6,550 nt of DNA from CAZQCV01 sp964591665 (GCA_964591665.1 CAZQCV010000026.1:1-6550), one strand, 5' to 3'. Positions 1 to 5,660 are shown, counted from the first letter of the stretch. A program made the numbers and translations. Notes: generated by a model not told the origin, from the letters alone.

Positions 1-1
1 T

Positions 2-193
2 GGTCTTGCACTCTTTGGTACAGGATTCCTTCCAGGGACATTGTTGGGGTGGTTGCTACTCTTCCTTGTTATTCTTGGACTTATCCTTCTTGCTCGTCGT
101 CTTTGGACACCTGTCTATATAGATCGACGTCACGCAGATGCTCCGCATATCGATGATCTCAATCTGGGAACATCAAATGGATATCACCGATAA
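2..193 (+). CDS. C-terminal fragment of an unidentified membrane protein
   Basis: An open frame enters from the left edge and ends at TAA 191-193, giving the last 63 residues of a protein whose start lies outside the window. The fragment begins with a glycine/leucine-rich stretch and one clear transmembrane helix (about residues 12-31 of the fragment, rich in Leu, Ile and Val). An Arg-Arg pair follows, then a polar His/Asp-rich tail of roughly 30 residues that is probably cytoplasmic by the positive-inside rule. The frame is credible because it is open to the edge, uses ordinary codons and is followed 26 nt later by a strong intrinsic terminator. I do not recognise the family from so short a piece. 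An FLPGT stretch before the helix slightly resembles a sortase signal, but the long tail after the Arg pair argues against that. Confidence 0.7.
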   Translation, partial: GLALFGTGFLPGTLLGWLLLFLVILGLILLARRLWTPVYIDRRHADAPHIDDLNLGTSNGYHR

Positions 194-219
194 AAAGATA
201 TAAACGTATCTCATACCAA

Positions 220-251
220 CAAAACCCACCTATGCGGTGGGTTTTGTTTTT
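220..251 (+). terminator. Intrinsic terminator of the upstream membrane-protein gene
   Basis: A perfect 11-bp stem (CAAAACCCACC 220-230 with GGTGGGTTTTG 236-246) encloses a 5-nt loop TATGC and is followed directly by five T (247-251). This is a canonical Rho-independent terminator for the gene ending at 193. The loop contains an ATG (232) in frame with tsaE. A start there would lie inside the hairpin and upstream of the tsaE promoter, so it is not used as the tsaE start. Confidence 0.92.
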
Positions 252-252
252 G

Positions 253-261
253 TGTTACACT
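253..261 (+). promoter_or_regulatory. Extended -10 promoter of tsaE (leaderless)
   Basis: TGT-TACACT matches the extended -10 pattern TG-N-TATAAT, with hexamer 256-261. No convincing -35 is seen about 17 nt upstream, where the terminator stem lies, so the TG extension would have to compensate. Six nucleotides separate the hexamer from ATG 268, which puts the expected transcription start at or next to the A of the start codon. Confidence 0.6.
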
Positions 262-267
262 ATGTTT

Positions 268-702
268 ATGAAACGTGTTATCGAAGAAGATGAATGGGAA
301 GATATTGCAAAAGATCTCGTAAAAGTTGCGCATACCAAGAGAAACCAAACTGGTGCGACAGTTATCGCACTTTCTGGTACACTCGGTGCCGGGAAGACCA
401 CTCTGACAAAATCCATTGCAACAGTCTTGGGCGTTCGTTCTCGGGTAAGTAGTCCTACATTTATTGTAATGAAATTTTTCACGTTGCCTAAAAATGCTTC
501 TTGGAAACAACTTATACATATAGATGCATATCGTTTAGAAAAGTCAGCAGAACTGCGCACTCTTGGGTGGGAAATGTATGCCCGGGATAAAAACAACCTT
601 ATCGTTGTCGAATGGCCAGAAAAAATAAAAGAACTTTTGCCAAAGCATTTTATTTCTGTAAAACTTGCATATGCGGGAAATCGTCGCTCTATTTCTTTCT
701 AG
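268..702 (+). CDS. tsaE: tRNA threonylcarbamoyladenosine biosynthesis ATPase TsaE
   Basis: TsaE is a small cytoplasmic P-loop ATPase. With TsaB and TsaD it transfers threonylcarbamoyl from TC-AMP to A37 of ANN-decoding tRNAs (t6A). The 144-residue product has the family hallmarks: Walker A GTLGAGKTT (residues 37-45), the switch motif SSPTF (61-65), HIDAYRL (84-90) and the VVEWPEK segment (113-119) seen before the C-terminal strand. Length is normal for TsaE (about 140-160 residues). I chose ATG 268 over in-frame ATGs at 232 and 262. ATG 232 lies in the upstream terminator loop, ATG 262 abuts the -10 hexamer, and 268 sits exactly where the transcript should begin. No Shine-Dalgarno sequence is present. 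The gene is followed after 36 nt by polA, which has its own promoter. TsaB and TsaD are not in the window. Confidence 0.93.
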   Translation: MKRVIEEDEWEDIAKDLVKVAHTKRNQTGATVIALSGTLGAGKTTLTKSIATVLGVRSRVSSPTFIVMKFFTLPKNASWKQLIHIDAYRLEKSAELRTLGWEMYARDKNNLIVVEWPEKIKELLPKHFISVKLAYAGNRRSISF

Positions 703-723
703 ATAAATACTATATAAGATTCG

Positions 724-732
724 TGGTATACT
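724..732 (+). promoter_or_regulatory. Extended -10 promoter of polA (leaderless)
   Basis: TGG-TATACT is a strong extended -10 element, with hexamer 727-732. Exactly 6 nt (733-738) separate it from ATG 739, the same spacing as at tsaE, so transcription should start at the first base of the polA start codon. No good -35 hexamer is visible around 704-709. Confidence 0.68.
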
Positions 733-738
733 GGTATT

Positions 739-3132
739 ATGGCTGCACGAACTACTGAACCCAAAAAACGTATTGTTCTTCTTGACTCCCACGCAATTAT
801 CCATCGTGCGTATCATGGTATGCCTGATTTTACTTCAAGTACGGGAGAACCAACAGGTGCGTTATATGGACTCTGTACGATGCTTATACGCATCATAAAT
901 GATCTAAAACCAGCGTATGTCATCGCGTGTTACGATCTTCCGCAGAAGACATTTCGTCATGAGTCGTATGAAGCCTATAAAGGTACTCGAGGTAAAACAG
1001 ATGATGCACTCATTAGACAGCTTGAGAGTTCAAGAAATGTCTTTGCTGCATTTAATATTCCTATATATGATGCACCAGGATTCGAAGCAGATGACTGTCT
1101 AGGCACTATTGTAGAACAAGTTAAAAACAAAAAAGATATAGAAGTGGTGATTGCTTCTGGTGATATGGATACACTACAACTTGTTTCTGGTAAGAACGTA
1201 CAAGTGTTTACTCTCAAGAAGGGATTTAATGATACGATTCTATACGATGAGGAAAAAGTGATTGAGCGTTTTGGTTTCAAGCCAGAACTTTTGCCAGATT
1301 ATAAAGGGCTTCGAGGTGATACGTCTGATAATATTATAGGTATTGCTGGTATAGGTGAAAAGACCGGTATGACGCTTATTCAGACCTTCGGTACTATTGA
1401 GAACATGTACAAAATTCTTGCCAAAAGCGATCAACCCTTTAGAGACGTTGGTATTAGCCCCAGAATTATAGAACTATTGCGTGCTGGTGAAGATGAAGCA
1501 CTGTTCTCTAAAACACTTGCAACCATTCGTCGTGATGTACCTATTACGTTTACTATTCCTGAGCGCACGTTTAGAGAAGGACTTGATTTAGAGAAAATAG
1601 AAAATCTTTTTAGAGAGCTTGAGTTTAGAACGCTTATAAATCGTGTTAAAAGCAACTTTACTGACAATGTCGTCGTGTCTATCGATAATGAAAAGAAAGA
1701 TAATGTGGTATATGATCCGCAAAAAGTACAACAGCTCTCTATCGCATTGTGGTTGTTAAACTCTGAACTGACTAATCCCACCATTGAAGATATTCTCGCT
1801 TTCAAGAAAAGTAAGACCTTTGACGAAGCAGAAGCAAATATTCTCAAAGCGATACACGACGAAGGTTTATCATATGTCTATGAGCATATTGAATTGCCAC
1901 TCATGCGTGTCATTAAAAATATGGAAGACACGGGTATTTTGGTGGATGTACCGTTTCTCAAAAAACTTGGAACTACATATCATAAAGAAGTCAAAACACT
2001 AGAAGCTACTATTTGGAAACACGCAGGACGTGAGTTTAATATCAATTCGTCGAAGCAGTTAGGTGAGGTTCTTTTCGATGAACTACAACTTGCTCCTGGA
2101 GGAGGTAAAAAACTTAAAAAAACTACAGGAGGTGCTCGATCGACTCGAGAAAGTGAGTTAGAAAAACTTCGAGATATACATCCGATTGTTGATTGTATAT
2201 TACAGTATAGAGAGCTTACAAAGTTGTTATCTACGTATATTGATACACTTCCGCTTTTGGTTAAAGAAGACGGTCGAATCCACGCTACATTCAATCAAGC
2301 AGGAACTACAACTGGACGTTTTTCTTCACAAGATCCTAATCTACAAAATATTCCTATAAAAAGTGATTTGGGAAAGCAAATTCGGTATGGGTTTGTTGCA
2401 CCTCCTGGACATATACTTATGTCACTTGATTATTCTCAAATCGAACTCCGCATTGCTGCGTTGCTTTCCGGTGATGAATATCTTGCACAAGTTTTTCGCG
2501 ATGGTAAAGATGTACACGCTGCAGTAGCTTCTCGCGTGTTTGGTGTTCCTGAAGCGGAAGTTACCCATGAAATGCGTCGTCGCGCAAAAGTTATTAACTT
2601 TGGTATTTTGTATGGTATGGGCGTGACTGCGTTACAACAAAATCTTGGGACAACGCGTGCGGAAGCGCAAGAGTTTTACAATAATTATTTTATCCAATTT
2701 CCTAAAATACAAGCGTATCTTGATGGTGTTATTGCCACAGCACAGAAAACAAAATACACAGAAACGTTGTTTGGTCGCAAACGGTACTTTCCTGGATTAA
2801 CATCAAAAATCCCTTTTGTGCGTGCTATGGCAGAACGTATGGCAATAAATGCACCTATACAAGGCACGGCGACAGCAGATGTGGTAAAACTTGGTATGAT
2901 AAAAGCAGAACAAGCACTTATAGATGCAAAATTACAAGATAAAGCAAAACTCGTGCTCCAAGTGCATGATGAACTTGTTTATGAAGTAGATACGTCCGTT
3001 CAATCTAAAGTTCAGAAAATTGTTACCGAAGCCATGGAACACGCTATTCCAGAAGCTTTCTTAAAAGGTCGAGAGCACGTTCCGCTCCGCGTGTCAGTAG
3101 GGATAGGTTCAAGTTGGGGAGAGCTAAAATAA
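739..3132 (+). CDS. polA: DNA polymerase I with intact 5'-3' nuclease and degenerate proofreading domain
   Basis: PolA removes RNA primers and fills gaps during lagging-strand maturation and excision repair. The 797-residue product begins with a complete 5'-3' nuclease (about 1-300). Its metal-binding acids are visible at D16, E116, D118, D119, D142, D144, D194 and D197, and it has the helix-hairpin-helix GIAGIGEKT. The polymerase domain (about 385-797) has TTGRFSSQDPNLQNIP, motif A DYSQIELR (catalytic D564), the O-helix RRRAKVINFGILYG (R613, K617, F621, Y625) and motif C QVHDELV (D744, E745). Between them only some 80-90 residues remain where E. coli PolA (928 residues) carries its 3'-5' exonuclease. 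No DxE-type motif or other DEDD exonuclease residues are visible, so proofreading should be absent. Phe at 621 is the usual E. coli-type residue, implying normal dideoxynucleotide discrimination. The start is supported by the adjacent promoter. The gene ends 61 nt before the next CDS with no obvious terminator. Confidence 0.98.
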   Translation: MAARTTEPKKRIVLLDSHAIIHRAYHGMPDFTSSTGEPTGALYGLCTMLIRIINDLKPAYVIACYDLPQKTFRHESYEAYKGTRGKTDDALIRQLESSRNVFAAFNIPIYDAPGFEADDCLGTIVEQVKNKKDIEVVIASGDMDTLQLVSGKNVQVFTLKKGFNDTILYDEEKVIERFGFKPELLPDYKGLRGDTSDNIIGIAGIGEKTGMTLIQTFGTIENMYKILAKSDQPFRDVGISPRIIELLRAGEDEALFSKTLATIRRDVPITFTIPERTFREGLDLEKIENLFRELEFRTLINRVKSNFTDNVVVSIDNEKKDNVVYDPQKVQQLSIALWLLNSELTNPTIEDILAFKKSKTFDEAEANILKAIHDEGLSYVYEHIELPLMRVIKNMEDTGILVDVPFLKKLGTTYHKEVKTLEATIWKHAGREFNINSSKQLGEVLFDELQLAPGGGKKLKKTTGGARSTRESELEKLRDIHPIVDCILQYRELTKLLSTYIDTLPLLVKEDGRIHATFNQAGTTTGRFSSQDPNLQNIPIKSDLGKQIRYGFVAPPGHILMSLDYSQIELRIAALLSGDEYLAQVFRDGKDVHAAVASRVFGVPEAEVTHEMRRRAKVINFGILYGMGVTALQQNLGTTRAEAQEFYNNYFIQFPKIQAYLDGVIATAQKTKYTETLFGRKRYFPGLTSKIPFVRAMAERMAINAPIQGTATADVVKLGMIKAEQALIDAKLQDKAKLVLQVHDELVYEVDTSVQSKVQKIVTEAMEHAIPEAFLKGREHVPLRVSVGIGSSWGELK

Positions 3133-3149
3133 CCTAGACGTTTGTTTTG

Positions 3150-3158
3150 TGATATACT
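3150..3158 (+). promoter_or_regulatory. Probable extended -10 promoter for the methyltransferase-holA unit
   Basis: TGA-TATACT is the third extended -10 element of the same type on this strand. Transcription would begin near 3165, giving a leader of about 29 nt before ATG 3194. A second, weaker -10-like hexamer, TACATT (3180-3185), lies 8 nt before the ATG and could give a nearly leaderless mRNA instead. No convincing -35 is visible for either. Readthrough from polA is also possible because no terminator separates them. Confidence 0.5.
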
Positions 3159-3193
3159 CAAGTGATAGGTGCCCTTAGATACATTGTTTTCTT

Positions 3194-3661
3194 ATGTTTT
3201 CAATAAATCCCAAAAATCTTGTACATAGTGTTCTCGGTCACTCATATATGGTCTTCTTTGTAGGACTTGTTGTTGGCTCACTTGGGGAGTTATATTTTCC
3301 TGTTCATTTTCCTAATAGCGGTTTAAAATTTATAGGAACACTTTTTTTGTTTATCGGACCACTACTTATTTTATGGGCACAAAAAACTTCAAGTAAGACG
3401 AGAAAGTTACGATATGAAGCGGAGTCTGTTATAGATACCTTTGCTCATGGACCATACGCGTTTACTCGAAGTCCAACACATTATGGTATAGGTATTATGT
3501 TCCTTGGATATAGTTTTATTGTAGGATCGGTATGGCTCGTGCTCACTACGTTACTTGCGTTTGTTGTTGCTAAGGTTTTCTTCTTAAAGAAAGAAGAGAA
3601 GATTCTTGTAGAGAAATACGGTGAAGGATATCGTGACTATAAGAAGAAAGTAAAGTTCTAA
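3194..3661 (+). CDS. Isoprenylcysteine carboxyl methyltransferase/PEMT-family membrane protein
   Basis: This 155-residue integral membrane protein belongs to the ICMT / phospholipid N-methyltransferase superfamily, which uses S-adenosylmethionine at the membrane surface. The signature is the C-terminal half: GPYAFTRSP (86-94) followed by HYGIGIMFLGY (96-106), a long hydrophobic hairpin (about 101-130), then KKEEKILVEKYGEGYRDYKKKV (132-153 region), matching the family's EE...L...FG..Y..Y pattern. Two further hydrophobic segments lie at about 16-36 and 45-62. The His of the common R-H-P motif is Ser here (R92-S93-P94). The substrate cannot be read from sequence. Bacterial members are often annotated as ICMT although prenylated proteins are not expected, so a lipid or small-molecule substrate is possible. 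An in-frame stop at 3176 limits the start to ATG 3194. The stop codon is followed after one base by holA. Confidence 0.85.
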   Translation: MFSINPKNLVHSVLGHSYMVFFVGLVVGSLGELYFPVHFPNSGLKFIGTLFLFIGPLLILWAQKTSSKTRKLRYEAESVIDTFAHGPYAFTRSPTHYGIGIMFLGYSFIVGSVWLVLTTLLAFVVAKVFFLKKEEKILVEKYGEGYRDYKKKVKF

Positions 3662-3662
3662 T

Positions 3663-4391
3663 ATGCTCACAGTTATCTATGGTGATAATTACACAAAAAA
3701 AACAAAAGCACTTGAAAAGATTATAGAAAGTGCATCTTTTCCAGTAGAACGAGTAGATGCTCTTTCATATACCTCAGAAGAATTACTGGCGCAAGCCTCG
3801 AGTGTCTCTCTTTTTGGACAAATGACTGGGTTGAGTATTGCGCACGTCCAAGATAACGAGGAACTTTGGAAAACACTTGTAAAGTACATTGATGTCGTTG
3901 CTACATCAAAAACTCTCTTTTTGGTTATCTCTGAAAATAATATAGATGCTGATATACTCGAACTTCTTGAAAAACATGGTGTAAAAGTTCTTGCTTGTCC
4001 CGAGGATAAAAAGAATGTATATACCGACAGACCACTGCTCTCACCGTTTGTTTTGTCGGACGCCATATTTGCTCATGATAAAAAAGAAGCATGGGTTACA
4101 TTCTGCAAATTAACCGAATATGGAATACCTGTAGAAGAGATAGAAAATGCTATTATTTGGGCAATGAAAACGCTCACATTAGTTACCAAAACAAATGAGC
4201 TTCCAAAAGATAAACAAAAAACGGATTTAAAACCTTTTGTATTAAGTAAGGTTTCTCGTGGTCTTGCGTCGTGGAAAAATCATGACATCCTTGGTGCATA
4301 TACTGCGTGTATTGTTTGTGTAGAGACGTATAGATTTTATGATGATTACTCACTTTATTTAGAGAAGACACTCCTTGAAATACTCTCCTAA
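3663..4391 (+). CDS. holA: DNA polymerase III delta subunit (clamp loader), short divergent form
   Basis: Delta is the clamp-loader subunit that opens the beta sliding clamp. This 242-residue protein is shorter than E. coli delta (343) but keeps the expected layout. It opens with the strand and YGD turn (residues 6-8) that starts domain I. SVSLFGQ (47-53) aligns with the SLF segment that inserts into beta in E. coli (Leu-Phe, here L50-F51). A stretch with SPFVLSDAIFAHDKKEAW (about 128-145) and GIPVEEIENAIIWAMKTLTLV follows, typical of domain II. The helical domain III has SPFVLSKV-like packing (KPFVLSKV) and ends in a Tyr/Leu-rich C-terminus. The identification rests on this pattern, not on strong identity, so a related delta-prime-like protein is a lesser alternative. 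It starts one base after the methyltransferase stop (TAA-T-ATG), suggesting translational coupling, and has no Shine-Dalgarno sequence. A bidirectional terminator begins about 10 nt after its stop. Confidence 0.82.
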   Translation: MLTVIYGDNYTKKTKALEKIIESASFPVERVDALSYTSEELLAQASSVSLFGQMTGLSIAHVQDNEELWKTLVKYIDVVATSKTLFLVISENNIDADILELLEKHGVKVLACPEDKKNVYTDRPLLSPFVLSDAIFAHDKKEAWVTFCKLTEYGIPVEEIENAIIWAMKTLTLVTKTNELPKDKQKTDLKPFVLSKVSRGLASWKNHDILGAYTACIVCVETYRFYDDYSLYLEKTLLEILS

Positions 4392-4394
4392 ATA

Positions 4395-4581
4395 AAGAAA
4401 AAAGAGCCTCGTGTGAAATATCGATCAATGATCAATATCTCGCATGAGGCTCTTTGCCTTTTAGAGAAAGAACTCTGTGATAGTGAACTAAGTAGAGTGT
4501 ATACTCTTCGACACATCTGTGTCACGTATTAATTTCCCGAAGTGGGTCACTTGGTGACAGATGCATCTACATAACGTTCTC
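4395..4581 (-). ncRNA. Candidate structured small RNA of about 185 nt, 6S-like fold
   Basis: Between dsbB and holA lies a minus-strand transcription unit with no credible ORF. It has a -35/-10 promoter (4586-4614), a predicted start near 4579-4581 and a strong terminator (4455-4401). The body folds. The 5' end pairs with a segment near the terminator (4576-4580 with 4469-4473, extendable by two pairs). A central stem joins 4557-4563 to 4514-4520 (7 bp), plus GTG 4554-4556 with CAC 4523-4525. A 5-bp hairpin (4503-4507 with 4494-4498) sits on the 3' side of the open region. A closing stem, open middle, a small 3'-side hairpin and a terminal stem recall 6S RNA, which sequesters RNA polymerase, and the length fits. 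No conserved sequence proves it. It lacks the conserved elements I would expect of tmRNA, RNase P RNA, SRP RNA or a tRNA. No gene follows on that strand, so a riboswitch leader is unlikely. The existence of the RNA is likelier than its identity. Confidence 0.6.
4401..4460. terminator. Bidirectional intrinsic terminator between holA and the minus-strand ncRNA
   Basis: AAAGAGCCTC (4401-4410) pairs perfectly with GAGGCTCTTT (4446-4455). The stem continues inward through GTG/CAT (with a wobble) and possibly a GATC/GATC tip (4423-4426 with 4430-4433). Read leftward, the stem is followed by a run rich in T (TTTCTTTATTT, complement of 4390-4400), which makes a strong terminator for the minus-strand transcript. 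Read rightward it is followed by TTTGCCTTTT, weaker but adequate for ending holA mRNA. Confidence 0.87.
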
Positions 4582-4585
4582 TTAT

Positions 4586-4614
4586 AGTATACGCCCGAGT
4601 TTTCAAAGAGTAAA
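4586..4614 (-). promoter_or_regulatory. Promoter of the minus-strand ncRNA
   Basis: On the minus strand, TTTACT (complement of 4609-4614, four of six matches to TTGACA) is separated by exactly 17 nt from TATACT (complement of 4586-4591). This is the only promoter in the window with both hexamers at ideal spacing. The predicted start is near 4579-4581. Confidence 0.65.
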
Positions 4615-4632
4615 GTTTTCTTGTGGAAAACT
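4614..4632 (-). terminator. Possible weak terminator hairpin at the end of dsbB
   Basis: A perfect 7-bp stem (AGTTTTC / GAAAACT) with a 5-nt loop begins inside the dsbB stop codon. On the minus strand it is followed by TTACTCTTTG, which is only partly T-rich. It may end or attenuate the thioredoxin-dsbB mRNA. It touches the -35 hexamer of the ncRNA promoter. Efficiency is probably low because the stem is mostly A-T. Confidence 0.4.
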
Positions 4633-5164
4633 ATACTGTGTGCTCACCCTTGCGTGCTCCTATGACAACGAGTACCGCACTTAAAACACTAAATGACATA
4701 AGTGGTATGGTCATAAAGCCGAACTCGTATACATATCGTGCGGTGCATGTTGCACTCGCGTCACAAGGTAATGGTGAATAGCCCGTGTAATAGATAAAGA
4801 TGTGATACAGTGCAATGACCCAACCTGTCCATGCAAGTACTTTAATATATGGAATAATTGTTTTTTCGTTTCTGACAAGTGCAGTAATGCCAAGGATGGC
4901 AATCGGATATATTGCAATACGCTGCATCCAGCACAGCCAGCACGGTGGATAACCGATTATATTTGAATACACGAGGCTCCCAATCATTGCAAGGGCGGTG
5001 ATTACAGTGACAATACCTACTCGGTATGTGTGGATCGTACTCTCTATTTTTGTGTATGAAAGGCCGGGTGCAAAGCGCACAATAACGAACGCAACAAGCG
5101 CGATATCAAGTGCGATTACTGAAATCGAAACCAATGTATTCCAAGATGCAACAAAAGCCTCCAT
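4631..5164 (-). CDS. dsbB: DsbB/BdbC-like disulfide bond formation protein
   Basis: DsbB-family proteins are membrane quinone reductases that reoxidise a thiol oxidase partner. The 177-residue product is strongly hydrophobic, with segments at about 11-31, 48-66, 82-97, 104-126 and 148-170. It carries the family's two external cysteine pairs: C75 and C78 in GYPPCWLCWMQR, and C134 and C140 in the loop before FGFMTIPLMS. R82 follows the CxxC as in DsbB. The second pair is only five residues apart, closer to Gram-positive BdbC than to E. coli DsbB. The first helix appears to be extra to the four-helix core. ATG 5164 is one base after the TAA of the upstream thioredoxin-fold gene, so the two form an operon and are probably translationally coupled. 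The thioredoxin-fold protein is the obvious redox partner. Confidence 0.92.
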   Translation of the reverse strand: MEAFVASWNTLVSISVIALDIALVAFVIVRFAPGLSYTKIESTIHTYRVGIVTVITALAMIGSLVYSNIIGYPPCWLCWMQRIAIYPIAILGITALVRNEKTIIPYIKVLAWTGWVIALYHIFIYYTGYSPLPCDASATCTARYVYEFGFMTIPLMSFSVLSAVLVVIGARKGEHTV

Positions 5165-5165
5165 A

Positions 5166-5555
5166 TTATTTTACAGGGAGCGCACATTGGCTCTTTTCTG
5201 CTAATGTTTCAAGACTTTGTTCGTTGACAACCCGTTCACCGTCAGGGAATACCCAAGTTGGGTATCCTTCAATTTTTTGATCCTTACAAACTTGAAGCTG
5301 TCCAGAACCATCTGCTGTTGAACATTCTATGTATGGTAATTTTTTGACTGACTTCCCAAAGAGTTTTTTCTGAGCTTGGCAGTGAGGACACCAAAATGCT
5401 CCGTAGAATTTCACACCTTTGTCAGCAAGACATTGTGCAAATCCATCGAGTTCACCCGGATCACGAACCCAGTTGACGATAGCTTTTCCAGAGAAAAACA
5501 CAGCCAATAACAATAAAGCGATCCAAAAGAATGTGTATAGTTTTTGTTTCTTCAT
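5166..5555 (-). CDS. Membrane-anchored thioredoxin-fold protein with CPHC active site
   Basis: The 129-residue product has a short Lys-rich N-terminus and one hydrophobic segment (about 7-27) that should act as a signal anchor, placing the rest outside the cytoplasm. The thioredoxin fold follows: FYGAFWCPHCQAQKKLFG (50-67) with the redox pair C56-C59, a second Cys pair C78 and C90, and the cis-proline region GYPTW (97-101, P99). C42 in FAQCL precedes the fold and C124 lies near the end. The FAQCL...FWCPHCQAQK pattern resembles the thioredoxin domain often fused to VKOR, here without a VKOR domain. CPHC is also the DsbA active-site sequence, which favours a thiol-oxidising role with the adjacent DsbB. 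The assignment to oxidase rather than isomerase or reductant is inference. An extended -10 promoter precedes it. A 3'-5' spacing of one base joins it to dsbB. Confidence 0.9.
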   Translation of the reverse strand: MKKQKLYTFFWIALLLLAVFFSGKAIVNWVRDPGELDGFAQCLADKGVKFYGAFWCPHCQAQKKLFGKSVKKLPYIECSTADGSGQLQVCKDQKIEGYPTWVFPDGERVVNEQSLETLAEKSQCALPVK

Positions 5556-5564
5556 ATGCTATGT

Positions 5565-5573
5565 AGTATAGCA
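5565..5573 (-). promoter_or_regulatory. Extended -10 promoter of the thioredoxin-dsbB operon
   Basis: On the minus strand TGC-TATACT (hexamer complement of 5565-5570) lies 9 nt before ATG 5555, so the leader would be only two or three nucleotides. A weak -35-like TTTCTA (complement of 5588-5593) is at 17-nt spacing. Confidence 0.65.
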
Positions 5574-5623
5574 GAAATATATCTTTATAGAAACATTCAC
5601 TTATCTTTTGTATATCTGCGTTG

Positions 5624-5660
5624 AAAAGAAAAAAAGCAGACTCTAAAAGATATCTGCTTT
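5624..5660 (-). terminator. Intrinsic terminator of the right-hand orphan gene
   Basis: On the minus strand an 8-bp stem AAAGCAGA / TCTGCTTT (complement of 5653-5660 and 5633-5640) with a 12-nt loop runs into a T-rich tract (complement of 5624-5635: seven T, C, four T). It lies 26 nt beyond the stop codon of the gene at 5686-6459 and separates it from the thioredoxin operon promoter. Confidence 0.85.

Noticed and set aside
20..110. Sortase-like C-terminal signal (LPGT plus helix plus Arg-Arg) in the left-edge fragment
   Set aside because: The motif lacks the final LPxTG glycine position, and about 30 further residues follow the basic pair, unlike a sorting signal.
232..267. Longer tsaE beginning at ATG 232 or ATG 262
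   Set aside because: ATG 232 is in the loop of the upstream terminator and ATG 262 abuts the -10 hexamer; both precede the likely transcription start. The extra residues have no TsaE similarity.
1431..2294. Antisense open frames of about 100-140 codons within polA
   Set aside because: They lie opposite a strongly conserved polymerase reading frame, lack recognisable domains and look like codon-bias shadows. The same holds for antisense frames over tsaE, holA and dsbB.
4521..4565. A 14-codon minus-strand ORF inside the intergenic region
   Set aside because: It is very short, has no ribosome binding site and coincides with the structured stems.
4498..4580. A plus-strand transcript from TATACT at 4500-4505
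   Set aside because: The hexamer belongs to a near-palindromic hairpin. No -35 or TG-N extension supports it, and the hairpin at 4614-4632 has no T tract in that direction.
4456..4581. tRNA, tmRNA, RNase P, SRP RNA or riboswitch
   Set aside because: No cloverleaf, T-loop consensus, tag-peptide frame or conserved family motif was found, and no gene follows on that strand to be regulated.
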